Assembly (NCBI GenBank): GCA_903813345.2
Contig: CAIIXF020000006.1
Coordinates: forward strand, 22,141,936-22,205,935
Source of the DNA: Owenia fusiformis
Lineage: Eukaryota; Annelida; Polychaeta; Sabellida; Oweniidae
Reading direction: 5' to 3'
Length of the DNA: 64,000 nucleotides
The position numbers and the translations under genes were made by a program. Of the stretch, positions 45,362 to 57,177 are shown piece by piece (the stretch's first letter is position 1; each line of letters begins with the position of its first letter). Below the pieces are notes generated by a model. The model was not told the origin of the DNA and made no database searches. It saw nothing but the letters and a program-made list of their open reading frames with translations.

Positions 45362-47617
45362 ATGTTGTTGGGAACTTACGTTATCCTCGTTGCAATTTCA
45401 ATCGGTGAGTGCTAATTATATGATATATAAATAATAGTTTACAGAATTAACCAAATCTTGAAATGAGATATAATTTAATTTATGCAGCTATTATTAAAAT
45501 TGAAACAACCAGCGTTTGGGAAATTAAATGATTTGAATTTTTCCATGATTCTTTCAGTGAAATGTGCTCCGAGCAGTCAAATCATCAGTGGGGTGGAAGC
45601 TATAAAAGGAGAGTTTCCTTCTATGCTTTCACTGCAGAGATTTAACTCAGCAACTGGATGGAGCCATGTCTGTGGTGCCACCCTGATCAACTTTGAGCAT
45701 TCAATCACTGCTGCTACTTGCTTCTTGCAATCAAGGTAAGCCCGTACCATGCCAAATACAGTATGACGACTTCTGCTATGAGTCAAGTTATGGTTTTCCC
45801 CATAAATAAATGAGTTGGCCACAAAAATGTAGGTTAAACCGTCATCCGGAAGTTGATTTCGCGAATGCACCTTAGTGGACGAGGAATAGAAATAGATCGA
45901 TTATGTCCAATTATGGTGGCTGTGAAACAGTTTTGAGTGCCCCCTCTTCTGATTGTTTCAAGTACCGCTAAAACTAGTGGTTAGAGTTAGATGCTTTGAG
46001 TGCCCCCTCTTCTGATTATTTCACGTATAGCTAAAAATTGTGGTCAAAGTTAGATGTTTTGAGTGCCCACTCAATGAAATGTTTCTGTTTCAGCAACGCG
46101 ACAGAGTACAGAGTTGTTGCTGGGCTACATGAGTTAGTCAATACTCCAGAGCAACAATTCTTGACAGTATCGACCATTGACATAGTGAGTTAAGAATACG
46201 TATCTGATCACAATATTAATTTGTAGATGGTTTTGGGATAGTTGTCCAAAAATTAACGTTGATATGTTTCTTTTAGAACCCGTCATTTGCGAACGATCCT
46301 GCGAACGGCTACCCCAATAACATTGCGGTCCTTAGGCACCAGGCCGCCACACGCACTGCCTACGTGAACGTCATTGCTTTGCCTACGACAGCTACATACT
46401 ACGACCAGTTCTGTAATATCACCGGATGGGGCAGATACGAAGGTAAAGTACTCGTCAAGTAGCTGAAAAGACGTAGTAACGATGTATTTGACTAACATAT
46501 TTAAAGATCGTGCTTTAACTACATGCTCGCGTAATACAAAAAGCGATGAGCCTGTGTAAAACGAAACAAAATGCATATTCATATTTTAGGAGGTGAGCCG
46601 GCGCCTGTGCTGCGACGTGCCATGGACAGAGTGATCAATGATCTTGATTGCAACGCAGCTTATCCCACCATTAACATAAACTACAACTATCATATATGCT
46701 TTGGAGATGGCCAAATCAGCGCATGTGGGGTGAGTAAATCTAACACGAACACCTAATTTGGAAGATGCGCTACACTACCTCATCGTCACAACCCCTGGAG
46801 GTGGAGTGGATAGGGGATCCAGAGACATGACGTAAGACTAGATTAGGCCTACAGAACACGGACAGTAAATTTGGCACCAAAAAATAGTTATTGCTATCTG
46901 CACCAAATTCATTTTTGACTTGTTATGCATGCAAATGCTTTTCTAAACAGCGAAATAACTCTCCAATATGCATGCATGACATTATACAGGGTGGTCCAAA
47001 AAATGGGACACTCGTATTTCAAAAATAAATATTGATTTTCTTGATGAAAAAATGTCATTATATACCAGTGGATAGGGAATTTACACATCTTTAATTTGGT
47101 ATATCGTAAGTTCAAATTTATTATAATGTCTGTCAACCAGCATCCATAATATAAATGACGTCATTTTAGTTTCAAAACGGGTTTTCCAAAACTTGCAAAA
47201 ACCAACTATTTACATAAACAGACGTTCAATATGTCCACCGTTTTGATCATTTGTAGCCCTCAATTTTTGCCTCAACTGGCCAATAGCATCATTGATTTGC
47301 TGTTGAGAAAATTAATTTTACTGTAGGTATAACAATACTTTGTTGTTTTAATAGTCCCTTTTCATATAACCTAAAAGTTTATTATTCCTTTGACTAAGCT
47401 TCTTAAAAATTTCGTTTACAGTCATGATACATACATTTTCACATTCTCTCAACAGGTTGATCATGGTGGTCCGATCATTTGCCCAGAACCACAGGGAAGT
47501 CCAGCTATTGCTGGTGTTAACTCGTTCAATGACATCAGCTGCCAAAATGGTCCTTCCGTCTACACCAGAGTGTCGACATACCTGACCTGGATATGCTCAA
47601 TCACGCAGAGTTGTTAG
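45362..47617 (+). CDS. Secreted trypsin-fold pseudoprotease B, 259 aa, 6 exons
   Basis: Exons: 45362-45404, 45558-45735, 46094-46184, 46277-46442, 46590-46729, 47456-47617, ending in TAG. The first five exons match gene A nucleotide for nucleotide in length (43, 178, 91, 166, 140); the last is 6 nt shorter. Signal peptide: MLLGTYVILVAISI. S1 landmarks: IISGVEA, HVCGATL, ITAATCF, NNIAVL, FCNITGWGR (an N-glycosylation site, as in gene A), ICFGDGQISACG, VDHGGPIIC. The catalytic triad is Thr68, Asn119 and His209 instead of His, Asp and Ser; Asp208 (the 194 position) is kept. The activation-site residue is Gln22. A catalytically dead, disulfide-stabilised secreted protein is inferred. It is the tandem duplicate of the gene ending at 42194, about 3.2 kb upstream. 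Confidence 0.92.
46985..47320 (-). mobile_element. Mariner/IS630-type transposon fragment with transposase C-terminus
   Basis: It begins at TACAGGGTGGTCCAAAAAAT, a terminal repeat. On the minus strand about 47310-47210 encodes QQQINDAIGQLRQKLRATN and DQNGGHIERLFM before TAA; the NGGHIE ending is typical of IS630/Tc1-type transposases. The rest of the coding region is absent. In intron 5 of pseudoprotease B. Confidence 0.7.
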
Positions 47618-47738
47618 AAATACGGCACTCGGTTGTTATTATAACCATGCATGTTAAACAGTGTGCAGTGCACTCATTTGTGAGTTACAACGAGAAGTTC
47701 CTAGTTGGCAGAATTATTAAGAATTGTAAATAACAAAT

Positions 47739-47744
47739 AATAAA
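47739..47744 (+). terminator. Poly(A) signal of pseudoprotease B
   Basis: AATAAA about 120 bases after the TAG stop at 47615-47617. Confidence 0.55.
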
Positions 47745-48145
47745 TATATTTTATGTTATTTTCGAATATTTCTTTTTTTGGATTCAAATTAAGTTATAGA
47801 AATAATGAAAGAATCAGGAGTATTACGGCAAATATTTTTGGAAAGTTTTAAATTGATAAATACTTTTCCAACACCGTTGTCCTTTATATGGGAAAAAACA
47901 TTGCTAAGAATATCAAATTCATGATCATTTAAAATTCCATTTCTCATATACCATGTTCCAACATTCTACCAGAACAAAATACAAGCATACTACAACAAAA
48001 ATCAAGCGTACTCTCGATTATCATTTTCATCGGAAAGAGTACACCAAAATAACACCCTTTGCAGACAGAGTCTGTGGGAAATATTTGGTGCTGCAGAAAT
48101 GAGCGCTTTGGTGCGGAGGCAATGGTCATTTTTGAATTTAAAGGT

Positions 48146-48510
48146 CCATGTGCAGTATGGCAAGTGATTTTAGATAGTCATATCTTTAACGATGAGTACT
48201 TCCTGGGCACAAATACAGTGTTTTTTATTAAAACAATATGTTTTCTTTTAAGTGAAGTACCCATGAAGTTCAAATTGAGAAAAACAAGATCCTCTTTTTA
48301 GAAAATGAACCTAACATTTTTAAAAAAGTGCCAAGATGGGGTCCTAATCCATCATTTTTTAGAGAGTTGGATTGATATTTTACTACCATGGGGACTTCAC
48401 TTGAAAGAAAACATATTGTTTTAATAAAAAGCACAGTATTGATGGCCAGAAAGTACCCATGGTGAAAGATATGACTGTCTAAAATCACTCGCCATACTGC
48501 TCATGGACCC
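48146..48510. mobile_element. Inverted-repeat element about 360 bp
   Basis: GGTCCATGTGCAGTATGGCA AGTGATTTTAGA at the left is mirrored by CTAAAATCACTCGCCATACT with GCTCATGGACC at the right. GTCATATCTTTA, GAGTACTTCCTGG and AAAACAATATGTTTTCTTT also have inverted partners further in, so the arms are about 130 bp. Non-coding. Confidence 0.7.
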
Positions 48511-48824
48511 TTGGGATATTTCTGATACTTAGCCGTTTCAGGACTTCAAATATACCCATGCATATATATGTGTAGCTGACAGCGAGTATCAATAAAAAAA
48601 TTGAAAATAGTAGTGTAATTCATTCTATAGCGACGCAGTATGTATTAAACCTATCCCTGAGATATATTTTTAGAAATTGTCGTTGTTATACAACGTTATA
48701 TAAAATTGTAACTGAAGCAAAAAGCTTGACTTACTCTAACATTGGCTTGCAAGCGCAAATATGGTTCAACTGACACCTGAGCAGTAGAGCCAACAAAAAG
48801 TTCTAAAAAGCCAATCCAATGTAC

Positions 48825-48960
48825 TGTTTAAGAACCCCTATTCTTACTATTGAAAATTGATCTAGCAATACTGTCCCACGTGAATCTACTTCTTGAGACT
48901 CAATCAAATTGAGTTCTGAGAGAATGAGGATTTCAGCAAGGGTATATCGACTTTACATGG
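48825..48960 (+). repeat. Dispersed repeat, family copy 3
   Basis: TGTTTAAGAACCCCTATTCT TACTATTGAAAATTG and GTGAATCTACTTCTTGAGAC match the copies at 719-915 and 43250-44260, same orientation. An inverted match to 42396-42425 (ATATGGTTCAACTGACAC) lies just upstream. Confidence 0.6.
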
Positions 48961-50881
48961 AGGATACAATCATACAATTGATTTCAAAGCTGCGTATCGT
49001 CATGTAAAAGTTTCAGTGTCAACAGGCTCTTGGGATCCAATTTCCGGAGAGGAAGGTACCAACAAAAAGTAATGGAAAAGTATGCAAAAAGTGTGAAGAA
49101 AATGGAACAAATTTGAAATTGAACACTAATAATGTTTTAAACACAAAAAAACATTAACTGTGTCGTTCCTACTTGAATGCTTGACTTAGCACAGTGTTGA
49201 TTTTACCACCTTTCATAATGGCTATGATTGCTCAGTCATCCGTGACAATCGCATAATGATTTAGGTACCATTTGATGGAGAACAAATTAGGCCTTTTACT
49301 GCGACCTTTATATTTTCAAAATATTGCTCAGAATTCTAGAATCCTGGCTTTGAAGTTTGGTATACTTTTTTGTGGACACCCTGTACTTCTATTTTCACAA
49401 TTTTATTGATGTCAGTTGTCAACATATATGAGTATATTTGAAGTCCCAAATTTAGATTAAAAAATAACCGTTGTCGAAGTTAATCATTAATCCACACCGT
49501 ATTGGGTTGTTTTGGTTTATATCACAAGCCAATGAGGTGTGTGTTAATGATTAACTTTCCTGTTATCTCAAAATCTGCTTGGAACTACAGTATACCATTG
49601 GATTGCTATGGGAAATTCCTCAAAGAGAAAATTCTTGGGATTAAGGAAGGGGTACCATTTACACAATTTGATAAATCATTGGCATACATGAAATCTTTTT
49701 AAAACAGCATTAATATTATTCAAAAGCGATCGTAATAATGATTCTCAGCCCTCTGAAGTTTGAAAAATAACAATACCTGGGTGTTAATCCATAGATACTC
49801 CTTGAAAATGAGAAATATTTTTTAGGATTATATGGTGCAATCTTATAGTCAATAAAATGTTTTAAAGTGGAGCGATGTTTGTTGGATGAAAAACACAAGC
49901 GAAATGCATCAAAAAGCTCCCCAGATTCATTCTACAAACAACTCGCGGTCCTTTACAAAACAATAACGGTTCATGGATTTGTTACTAGAACTAATAAAAT
50001 GTAATGCAACCGTTTTTCTCTAAATTCCATGCATATCAATTTTTACAATCGTTTAAGTGGATTCACCGACCGTTTTTCAAATTCCAAAAATTTATTTTAG
50101 AAATACTGTTTCTCTATTAAAAAAATTGATTATTTTATAAAGTGTCGAAAACATGTGCTCTGTTGAAAGCCAATGACGAAACTAAAAACAAAAAAAATGA
50201 AAACCTAAATGGTCCGAAAATTCGAACTAAAAAATCAGCATTGCACTTGCAAGATCATTTTTCTATCCAAACAGTTCAGCATTTTGCGTGATACTAAATA
50301 CTTCCTAAAACTTGGAAGAATGGTACAAAGTGTCCCATTTTTATTGCCAACCCTGTACTGTACATCTGTTAAAATTGAAACATGTTTGTGACAGCACTGA
50401 CAGTGACAGTCCCTCTCAATGGATTTCGTAACCGGATGAGATATTGTATTAAAGAATCGATTTTGAATTTTGAAATTTTGCTCAATAATTATGTAAAAGG
50501 TCTGATGTGAAACAGTTTATGAATTTTAGAAAATTGCAACAAAAACAGGCTTTCATAAATAGTCTAAGGGGGCTGGGCATTTGAAGGGGAGTGAACGTAT
50601 GTCAAAGAATCGTCATGTATTCACCATTGAAACTACATTAATCCACATAATGTGTAGCTAGTATGGATAGATTAGACCTCCAATAGACGTGTTGCTTTAT
50701 AACCTTGGATGCGAAACAAAAACAAGAAAAAATTAAAAAATGAATTCCGAATTAACGTGATTTACAATAAATTCGTGTTAAATAAAACAAAGTTAATAAA
50801 CTTTATACCGTATACTGCTGACGCAACGGTTGTGTTATAGCCTCATCGTTCTCAATACTGGAAACAAGTACAGCTAGGGTT

Positions 50882-53671
50882 ATGCAAACACGGTTTAGCT
50901 CACGTTCTTTCAAGACCGTGCGACGGTGTCTATCACCGGGTAAACTACTCTTATTGGTTGCAATTGGAATCTTAGTTGTGTTTCAAATGATTTCCAATAA
51001 ATCGGACAAGGTATTAAAGAATTATTCACTTTATTAGTTTTAACGAAGCTGGGGCAATCGACCCTCCATCACCTAAATAAAAATCAATATTATCCATCGT
51101 ATAAGAGACCAAATATGAATTTCATGGCTATAGAGAATCTAAATGACAGAAACGTTTATTTGCTAAAACTGGTCCTTTGTATCTGGACGTTGACAATAAT
51201 TTTAAGTTGAACAATACACGTCTCAACAATCATTTGACATTCTCTATGCTCTAATTTAAAAGAAAAACATTATTTTTCTTTAGACATACTCAAGTTCTAT
51301 ACATGTGACCGCCACCGAAGAATTGGATCAATCTACAAATGAAGACAGTCAGCATTCTGGCACACATCCTCCAGGTGGCCAGCAGAGAGAAGTAAACATG
51401 GAAATCATGGCAACTGTGCAATCATTATGGAGTGAGCATCCTTACCAAGGAGTGCGATTAAATGATGCTAAGACTGACTTTGAAATAGAAGATGCTTTTA
51501 GTAGTTATGCTATCTATAAACAGGTACTATATTTGAGCTTATATAATGGACAATTTCTGTAAATGTCCATGTTTTTCTATCATTGGGAATCATGGCTTTC
51601 TATCAGTTCCTTAGTAGTTTCTAGAAAATATTTCTATTTGAAAAACAGAAAGATGTAATGAGTATCAGAATGTGTATCCATTCATTTTATTTAAACAATA
51701 GTAGACCCTAATATAAAAATATTAATAGCATCAATGAAACAGCATTGATTCGCTCTGAAAGTGCTTTGGATGAAATTTCAAATTTGGTTAGATTTTATCA
51801 AAATCGGATAATCAACGATCAAACCCGGAATAAAACACAATAAAACAAGGCACACATGGTCTGATAGGTATATTGACTGGTTTCAAATTACTAGCTTGTG
51901 CATTTTTCAAAATGATGTACTAAAATAATTTTCCTCATCCTAGTACTGACTAACATACTACATGGTATTTCTGTAGTTTCTGAGTTTCTCGTAATTAACG
52001 CCAATCGTCATTTTGAAAGTGATTTCATTTTTTGAGAAATGATATCGATGGTGGTGACACTTCTTCCCCAATTCTCAGATAAACATGAATAAAAATGCAA
52101 TTATCAAAGTGAAAAAAAATCTTAATGAATTCGAAACAAGAAATGTTTAATTTTCATGTAATGCAGAAAGCGTTTTAATGTAAAATAGTCACTGAAAGTG
52201 CATCCATCCTATGTCGAAGAAAAAACTGTCATGGTAGATGCATTTTATCATTATACATTTAATCACTTTTTGACTTTAGATAGATTGTCCCTTGAAAGAG
52301 AGGTATGGCCATTGGAAGGACGGAGGCTGGGATATTTGTGTTACACCTCCATTTGGACTTTCCGAGGATAATTGCATTGTTTATTCATTTGGGTATGTAT
52401 GAAGTTATCCTGGTACACCATTCTATAGTTTCATTCATTCAACGTCTACTAAGGGCCGCTTCTCAATGCGCAATGATTTGTCTTTTCATATCCAAAGACC
52501 ATGGTTTGCTCGTTTCCGTGAATGTAACTTACAATATATGGTTTTGTCATTTGAATCCCAGTTTTTTTTTGTAGGATTGGACTCGATTGGAGTTTCGATG
52601 ATGCTTTGGCGAAAAGAAAGAGATGCGAGATATATTCATTTGATCCCACGTAAGTGCAGTGTGCGATCTGCCAACCAATAATCGTGTAATTTTCTGCTAT
52701 TTCTCAACATCCTGATGACAAATAATGAAAAATTAAGATTGACCTCCCTCCGGCTAACTCTGTATTATTAATGATATGTATATAATAATGTGCTAATAAT
52801 TCACTTTCTGGTTGATACCTGAATTCCGTCATATCCAAAACATGAGTATATTAGAAAATACATCATGTATATATACATGTAGTCTTGCTTCAACACTATG
52901 TACTTGTTTCAACACAAGTAAGTTAGGGTCACAAGAGCGTGTAGCTTGACTACATTTATTTAGAATGTGGAATTTCAGAGCACAGCGAAATTTGTTAAAT
53001 CATGGTACATTACATCTTGGATTCCAGGATCGGGAAAAAGCGACACAAAAGAGGAGACTATATACATTTCTTTGACATCGGATTGGAGGACAAAAACCGC
53101 AAAAATAGCTCAAAGGGTTTTGAAACTAAAACCTTTGACACAATAATTAAAGAAAATGGACACACAAATGTAAGTCTTAGATAAACTTAATTGTGACATA
53201 TAAGTTGACATTTTCAAGTTTCGGTATTAGAAAACTGTTATTCTCTCTATTTAGTTGCTAGTTTAACTGAAATAGAATAAAAAATTTATAAATAGTGGAG
53301 CTGTCGGTTGGTTTAATGAAATAAAATAAAAGCACGTATTTGTCTTGTTTCAGAAAATCATTGATATGTTAAAGGTTGATATTGAAGGATCCGAATGGGC
53401 AGTAATTCCTAATATGTTCAAAACAGGCATGCTCCACAATATCAAACAGCTCGCCATGGAAATACACACTTTCGGACGTAACACTTCTATTGAATTTTAC
53501 AAACGTGCTTATCGGGCAATGGAAATGTTAGACAAGGCAGGTTTCAGACGCTATTACTCCGAGCCTAATGACCACTGTAGATATTTTTCACCGTTTGATA
53601 CAGGAAGACGACCAGTTAAAAGATGGGGTTGCTATAACGTCTATTACATCAACATCAACTTTGTAAAATGA
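50882..53671 (+). CDS. METTL24-like (FkbM-type) methyltransferase, 338 aa, 6 exons
   Basis: Exons: 50882-51010, 51284-51523, 52280-52392, 52575-52649, 53028-53169, 53354-53671; all phases close on TGA. The N-terminus has a basic flank and one hydrophobic segment (about 21-37, KLLLLVAIGILVVFQM), a type II membrane anchor as in Golgi enzymes. A Ser/Thr/His-rich stem follows. The methyltransferase part has DCPLKERYGHWKDGGWDICV, YSFGIGLDWSFDDAL, CEIYSFDPTIGKKR, HFFDIGLED and the FkbM-type motif MLKVDIEGSEW (238-248). This order matches METTL24 and related predicted SAM-dependent methyltransferases, whose substrate is unknown. The exon 5 acceptor (CCAG at 53027) was chosen because it gives SFDPTIG and avoids an upstream in-frame TAA. 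Human METTL24 is of similar length. Confidence 0.85.
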
Positions 53672-53976
53672 TGTCGTTGAATACATAACTACATCCGTTT
53701 TATTCAATAATATGATTTCAGTTATTTTATCAATATTTATAACATAGGAACATCACAATTTAGACTCAAATGTCATTATTTCAAACATTAGTCTGAGATT
53801 TCTGATATGATGGCGATTTCAAATTGTGCAATCTGACTGACTTTCCAATTTGTGATAAAAGGCAATAAGATGCTCTGCGATGCTAATGTCCCCATTGAAA
53901 TACTTGTAAGCTTGCTGCATTCGAATTTTAATTTGCAAAACTTTTTGTTAATTTGTTGTGCTTATCAAACACGCGA

Positions 53977-53982
53977 AATAAA
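53977..53982 (+). terminator. Possible poly(A) signal of the METTL24-like gene
   Basis: AATAAA about 305 bases past the stop; no closer signal was noticed. Confidence 0.35.
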
Positions 53983-54481
53983 ATTTATACTACATATTTC
54001 GTAAGAATATTTTAGCTTTGGTTTATATTATCCAAAATTCGACAAGATTTCCAAGTACGACTAAATTTACTGTCTGTGAAATAACAAGCAGAATTGGTAT
54101 TGTAGTTTATCGGGCGTGAATATGCATACAATGTTTATACAGAGATAAGATGAAAAATTGAATTGAGTTGTAACGTAATTGAAATTTGAGTTGAAAGATA
54201 CACGCCAATTACCTACATTTAATTTTGAATTAATTTAATCTGATATATGTCAATCAAAAATACAGCTGGACTGATAAAACATGGGAATTGATGACGTCCT
54301 CATGCAACAGCTTGTCTCATTCACTTATATTGTCATGCATATACATATTGTCCTATCCAATCGTTCATATCGGATTGTGAATCAATTAAAATACTTCTAA
54401 TGTGTCAAATAATGTAGATATATACGTACATTTCAAACACAATCACACTGCAAACAATTCCGATTTTTGAAGAGGGCAGTT

Positions 54482-54979
54482 ATGACAATATTTACCGTAA
54501 ACAATTTTGTATTGTTTGTTTCATCATATGTATTAGTATTGGATTTGGTTTGCTGGAGAGATGACACTTGCAAAGGTTATCAATGCAACTACTGTATTGG
54601 TAAGTTTCGCGGACACAATGCAGATTTAAGATATCATATTAAAAAAGTCTCACAGTGGGGTAACCGTTTCGATAACTTGAGTTTCCGAACATTTACTTAT
54701 TTCTATCACTTCGTCAGTGGGTTTGGGGTCACTAAGACCTTTTACAAATGTGTCAATTCAAAAACAACTACCTCGCTTTTACGCCATTTTGGAAAATATT
54801 ATGAATTTCACGTAAACTGTAGTCGTCGTAACGCCTACTCCACTGTGAGTCGGTACAATGAGAGCCGCGTGATCGGCCATCCTCCGAACACAGGCCTCCA
54901 GACCTCGTACCACGGCCGGATTGAAGCAGACGTCCGCATTGTCCGAGACTATCTGTATGAAGCTAATGAGAATTATTAA
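54482..54979 (+). CDS. Orphan secreted protein, 165 aa, single exon
   Basis: An open frame starts with ATG at 54482 (the upstream in-frame TTG at 54467 is not a likely start) and ends TAA. The first 20-odd residues (MTIFTVNNFVLFVSSYVLVL) form a convincing signal peptide or anchor. Next comes a cysteine cluster (CWRDDTCKGYQCNYC), then an aromatic and basic region (FRTFTYFYHFVSGFG, CVNSKTT, FHVNCSRRN). Six cysteines after the leader suggest an extracellular disulfide-bonded protein. No family was recognised. AATAAA at 55293-55298 would give a 3' UTR of about 320 bases, and a TATATA string lies at 54418-54423. A missed second exon cannot be excluded. It is 0.8 kb downstream of the METTL24-like gene, same strand. 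Confidence 0.55.
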   Translation: MTIFTVNNFVLFVSSYVLVLDLVCWRDDTCKGYQCNYCIGKFRGHNADLRYHIKKVSQWGNRFDNLSFRTFTYFYHFVSGFGVTKTFYKCVNSKTTTSLLRHFGKYYEFHVNCSRRNAYSTVSRYNESRVIGHPPNTGLQTSYHGRIEADVRIVRDYLYEANENY

Positions 54980-57177
54980 CAGAAACGGAACTCTAGCCGG
55001 TATTTGTGGAGATGTGTGAGGGAACAATATATATGAAATCTGTTTCTTTGCACGTCCCCATTCTTACAGGTAGATAGATAACCAAAGCATATTTTTCAAC
55101 GTTATCAACGTCTGACAAGGAATGGATACAATACCTTCTGGATAGCAGCACTCTGAGCGTCCAGATACGACGCTTAAAGCCACGTGTCGTATAGAATGAT
55201 CCGCTGTTATAAGATGATATTGGCAACGTATTTCAATTTCCATGGACTTTAAGAAGTGACTTGCTAGAGATTTCCTTGCTAGTTGGCTGTTAAATAAACA
55301 TTGACATCAACAGAACCACCCAAATTCCTTACTGATACTCGATGTGTATACAATACATTATGGACTGATATAATTAATATTCATATATTAAGTCTGTTTC
55401 AAGTAATCATCAAGTCACAAATGTAACCAATTAGTGACAGGGGCGTAGCCAGCTTTCAGTCAGGGGGATGTGATTGCTAAAATGTTTTCGGTTTTCAGTC
55501 AGGGGTGCGATTGTGGCATAAACGAGCCAAAAACATAAGATTATTTTGATTTTTCAAAATTTTATGAAACTTCCTTCAAAATTGAGCTAGACGCTTCAAA
55601 TAATTGAGCATTTTAAAGCTCTTTCCTTCTTCTATCTCAGATTTCTATTTTTGGTTAGGGCACCCATCGCACCCCCGCCCCCCTCCCCTGGCTACGCCTA
55701 CGACTATTTAGTTGGAACTTTTTGAACAAAAAATCTAAAACTACACGTACATTGTACAGTATATTGTAGTCTTTAAGCGGGAAATTTTACTTTGGCGTTC
55801 TTCTTAACGTTTTAATTGCGAGAAAGCTAATATTTTAGATTTTTCAACCTCATTTTTTATATTAATAGTGACTGAAAATCATTTGATACACTTGTCAGAT
55901 AAAAAAAACTAATGTTTGCCATACAAGACATTTTGAGTACATTTTAAATGAGCCTTTGAATAAAAATATTGCTAATTTCTTTAATTTTGATTGTGAGTAC
56001 ATTTATGGTGAAAATCACCAATTGGAATTAGACGCAGAGAACAGAATTTGCAAAAATATTCGTCACATTTTCTTCTTTTGGGGTATTTTCCGATACCTAA
56101 ACATCAAGCTCTTGCTAAACTTACAATCGCTGTACAAAAAAAACTTGCCAGCACGTTTCCACGTGCGCACTTCTCTTGAAATTCTCAGTTTCTCAAAGAT
56201 GGATTATTCTGTACAGTCTATTCCTGAAAGAGAACTTAGATGCAGAAAATAATCATGATCAATGTGTGTTTTCTGAATAAGGTTTACGATGCTTTGTTTT
56301 TTCTTTGAAATAAAAAAAATTAAATAAAAAAAGTTTACGATGCTTCTCTAGCCAAGGTCATGAAATATTGCAATCGCTGCCTCACAGCTTCTTGCTTAGA
56401 AGGGTTAATAGTTATGTTGGAAAACGGATTTGGCTGGCCAGCTTCTCTTCAAAACTACCACTCTCGTCAGCGTCGGTATGCAGTTATGATTTGGGGCACG
56501 CCCAAATCAATATCTAATGATTTGAGCTTGCCTCCGTGAATACGAGCATAACTGCATACTGACCTGATTGTGATCTCGGTAGGTACGATCCTGATTTGTA
56601 CTGGGTATCCGATAGTAGTGTACTGTCGGATCAGATGGCCTTGTCAAGAAATTAAAATTCCATATGAATGCAGCCAGCAGGGAGGGACTGGGAGTTCTGT
56701 AAAACCATGGGTTTTCAATTAGTGGTAAAACCAAATAATATCCCTCCTATGCAGGTTCTCACCTCCCACCTACACTCCATCCACAATTTAATTGAATAAA
56801 CCGGATAAACATTGGATTTAGTGACACCTCATCAACGTTCCAATCTGACACCTAATTATCAAAAAGCCTTTCCACAATACTAGTGGCACTGGCAGCTCCA
56901 CCACTGAATGATGTATAGGCTTACCTATATGCTTTTATCAGCTAATATAGCTTATAAACGGTCAATCATGGCTCAAAAGAGGCCACACTAAGAAAATAGC
57001 TTGTTTCAATGAATACGTTATTTGATTGTAACCACGTTGACCGATGACCGATACTCCCTCGTGGGTTTAACTCCTTTTGCAAAATGTTTTAACTTCGTGA
57101 ATTATACAACGCCGTCATTTGAGATATGCCAAGTTTCCGGTTGCGAACATTTTTACATTTTTGAAAGAAAATTAAAG
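54980..57177. other. Spacer between the orphan gene and CDC26
   Basis: No further gene was recognised. It holds a possible poly(A) signal (55293), a hAT-like short element (55438-55702), and a small inverted pair GTATGCAGTTATG/CATAACTGCATAC at about 56474-56562. The open frame near 55956-56252 has no domain, splice context or signal peptide. Confidence 0.5.
55438..55702. mobile_element. hAT-like short element
   Basis: It begins CAGGGGCGTAGCCAGC and ends CCTGGCTACGCCTACG, inverted versions of an end style common in animal hAT elements. TCAGTCAGGGG is repeated inside the left end. No clean 8-bp target duplication was found and there is no coding capacity. Confidence 0.5.

Larger units (their letters stand above)
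47745..50881. other. Spacer before the METTL24-like gene
   Basis: No coding exon was recognised. A short inverted similarity lies around 48140-48500 (CATGTGCAGTATGGCAAGTG and TTTTAGATAGTCAT recur inverted). Dispersed repeats lie at 48825-48960 and 49196-49392. A mariner-type end (TGTCCCATTTTTATTGCCAA then CCCTGTA) lies at about 50328-50357. Confidence 0.5.

Noticed and set aside
55956-56252. Open frame of 98 codons upstream of CDC26
   Set aside because: A+T-rich composition, no domain, signal peptide or splice partner.
57022-57177. N-terminal extension of CDC26
   Set aside because: The ATG at 57178 matches the conserved MLRRKPTR start; the extension does not resemble the family.
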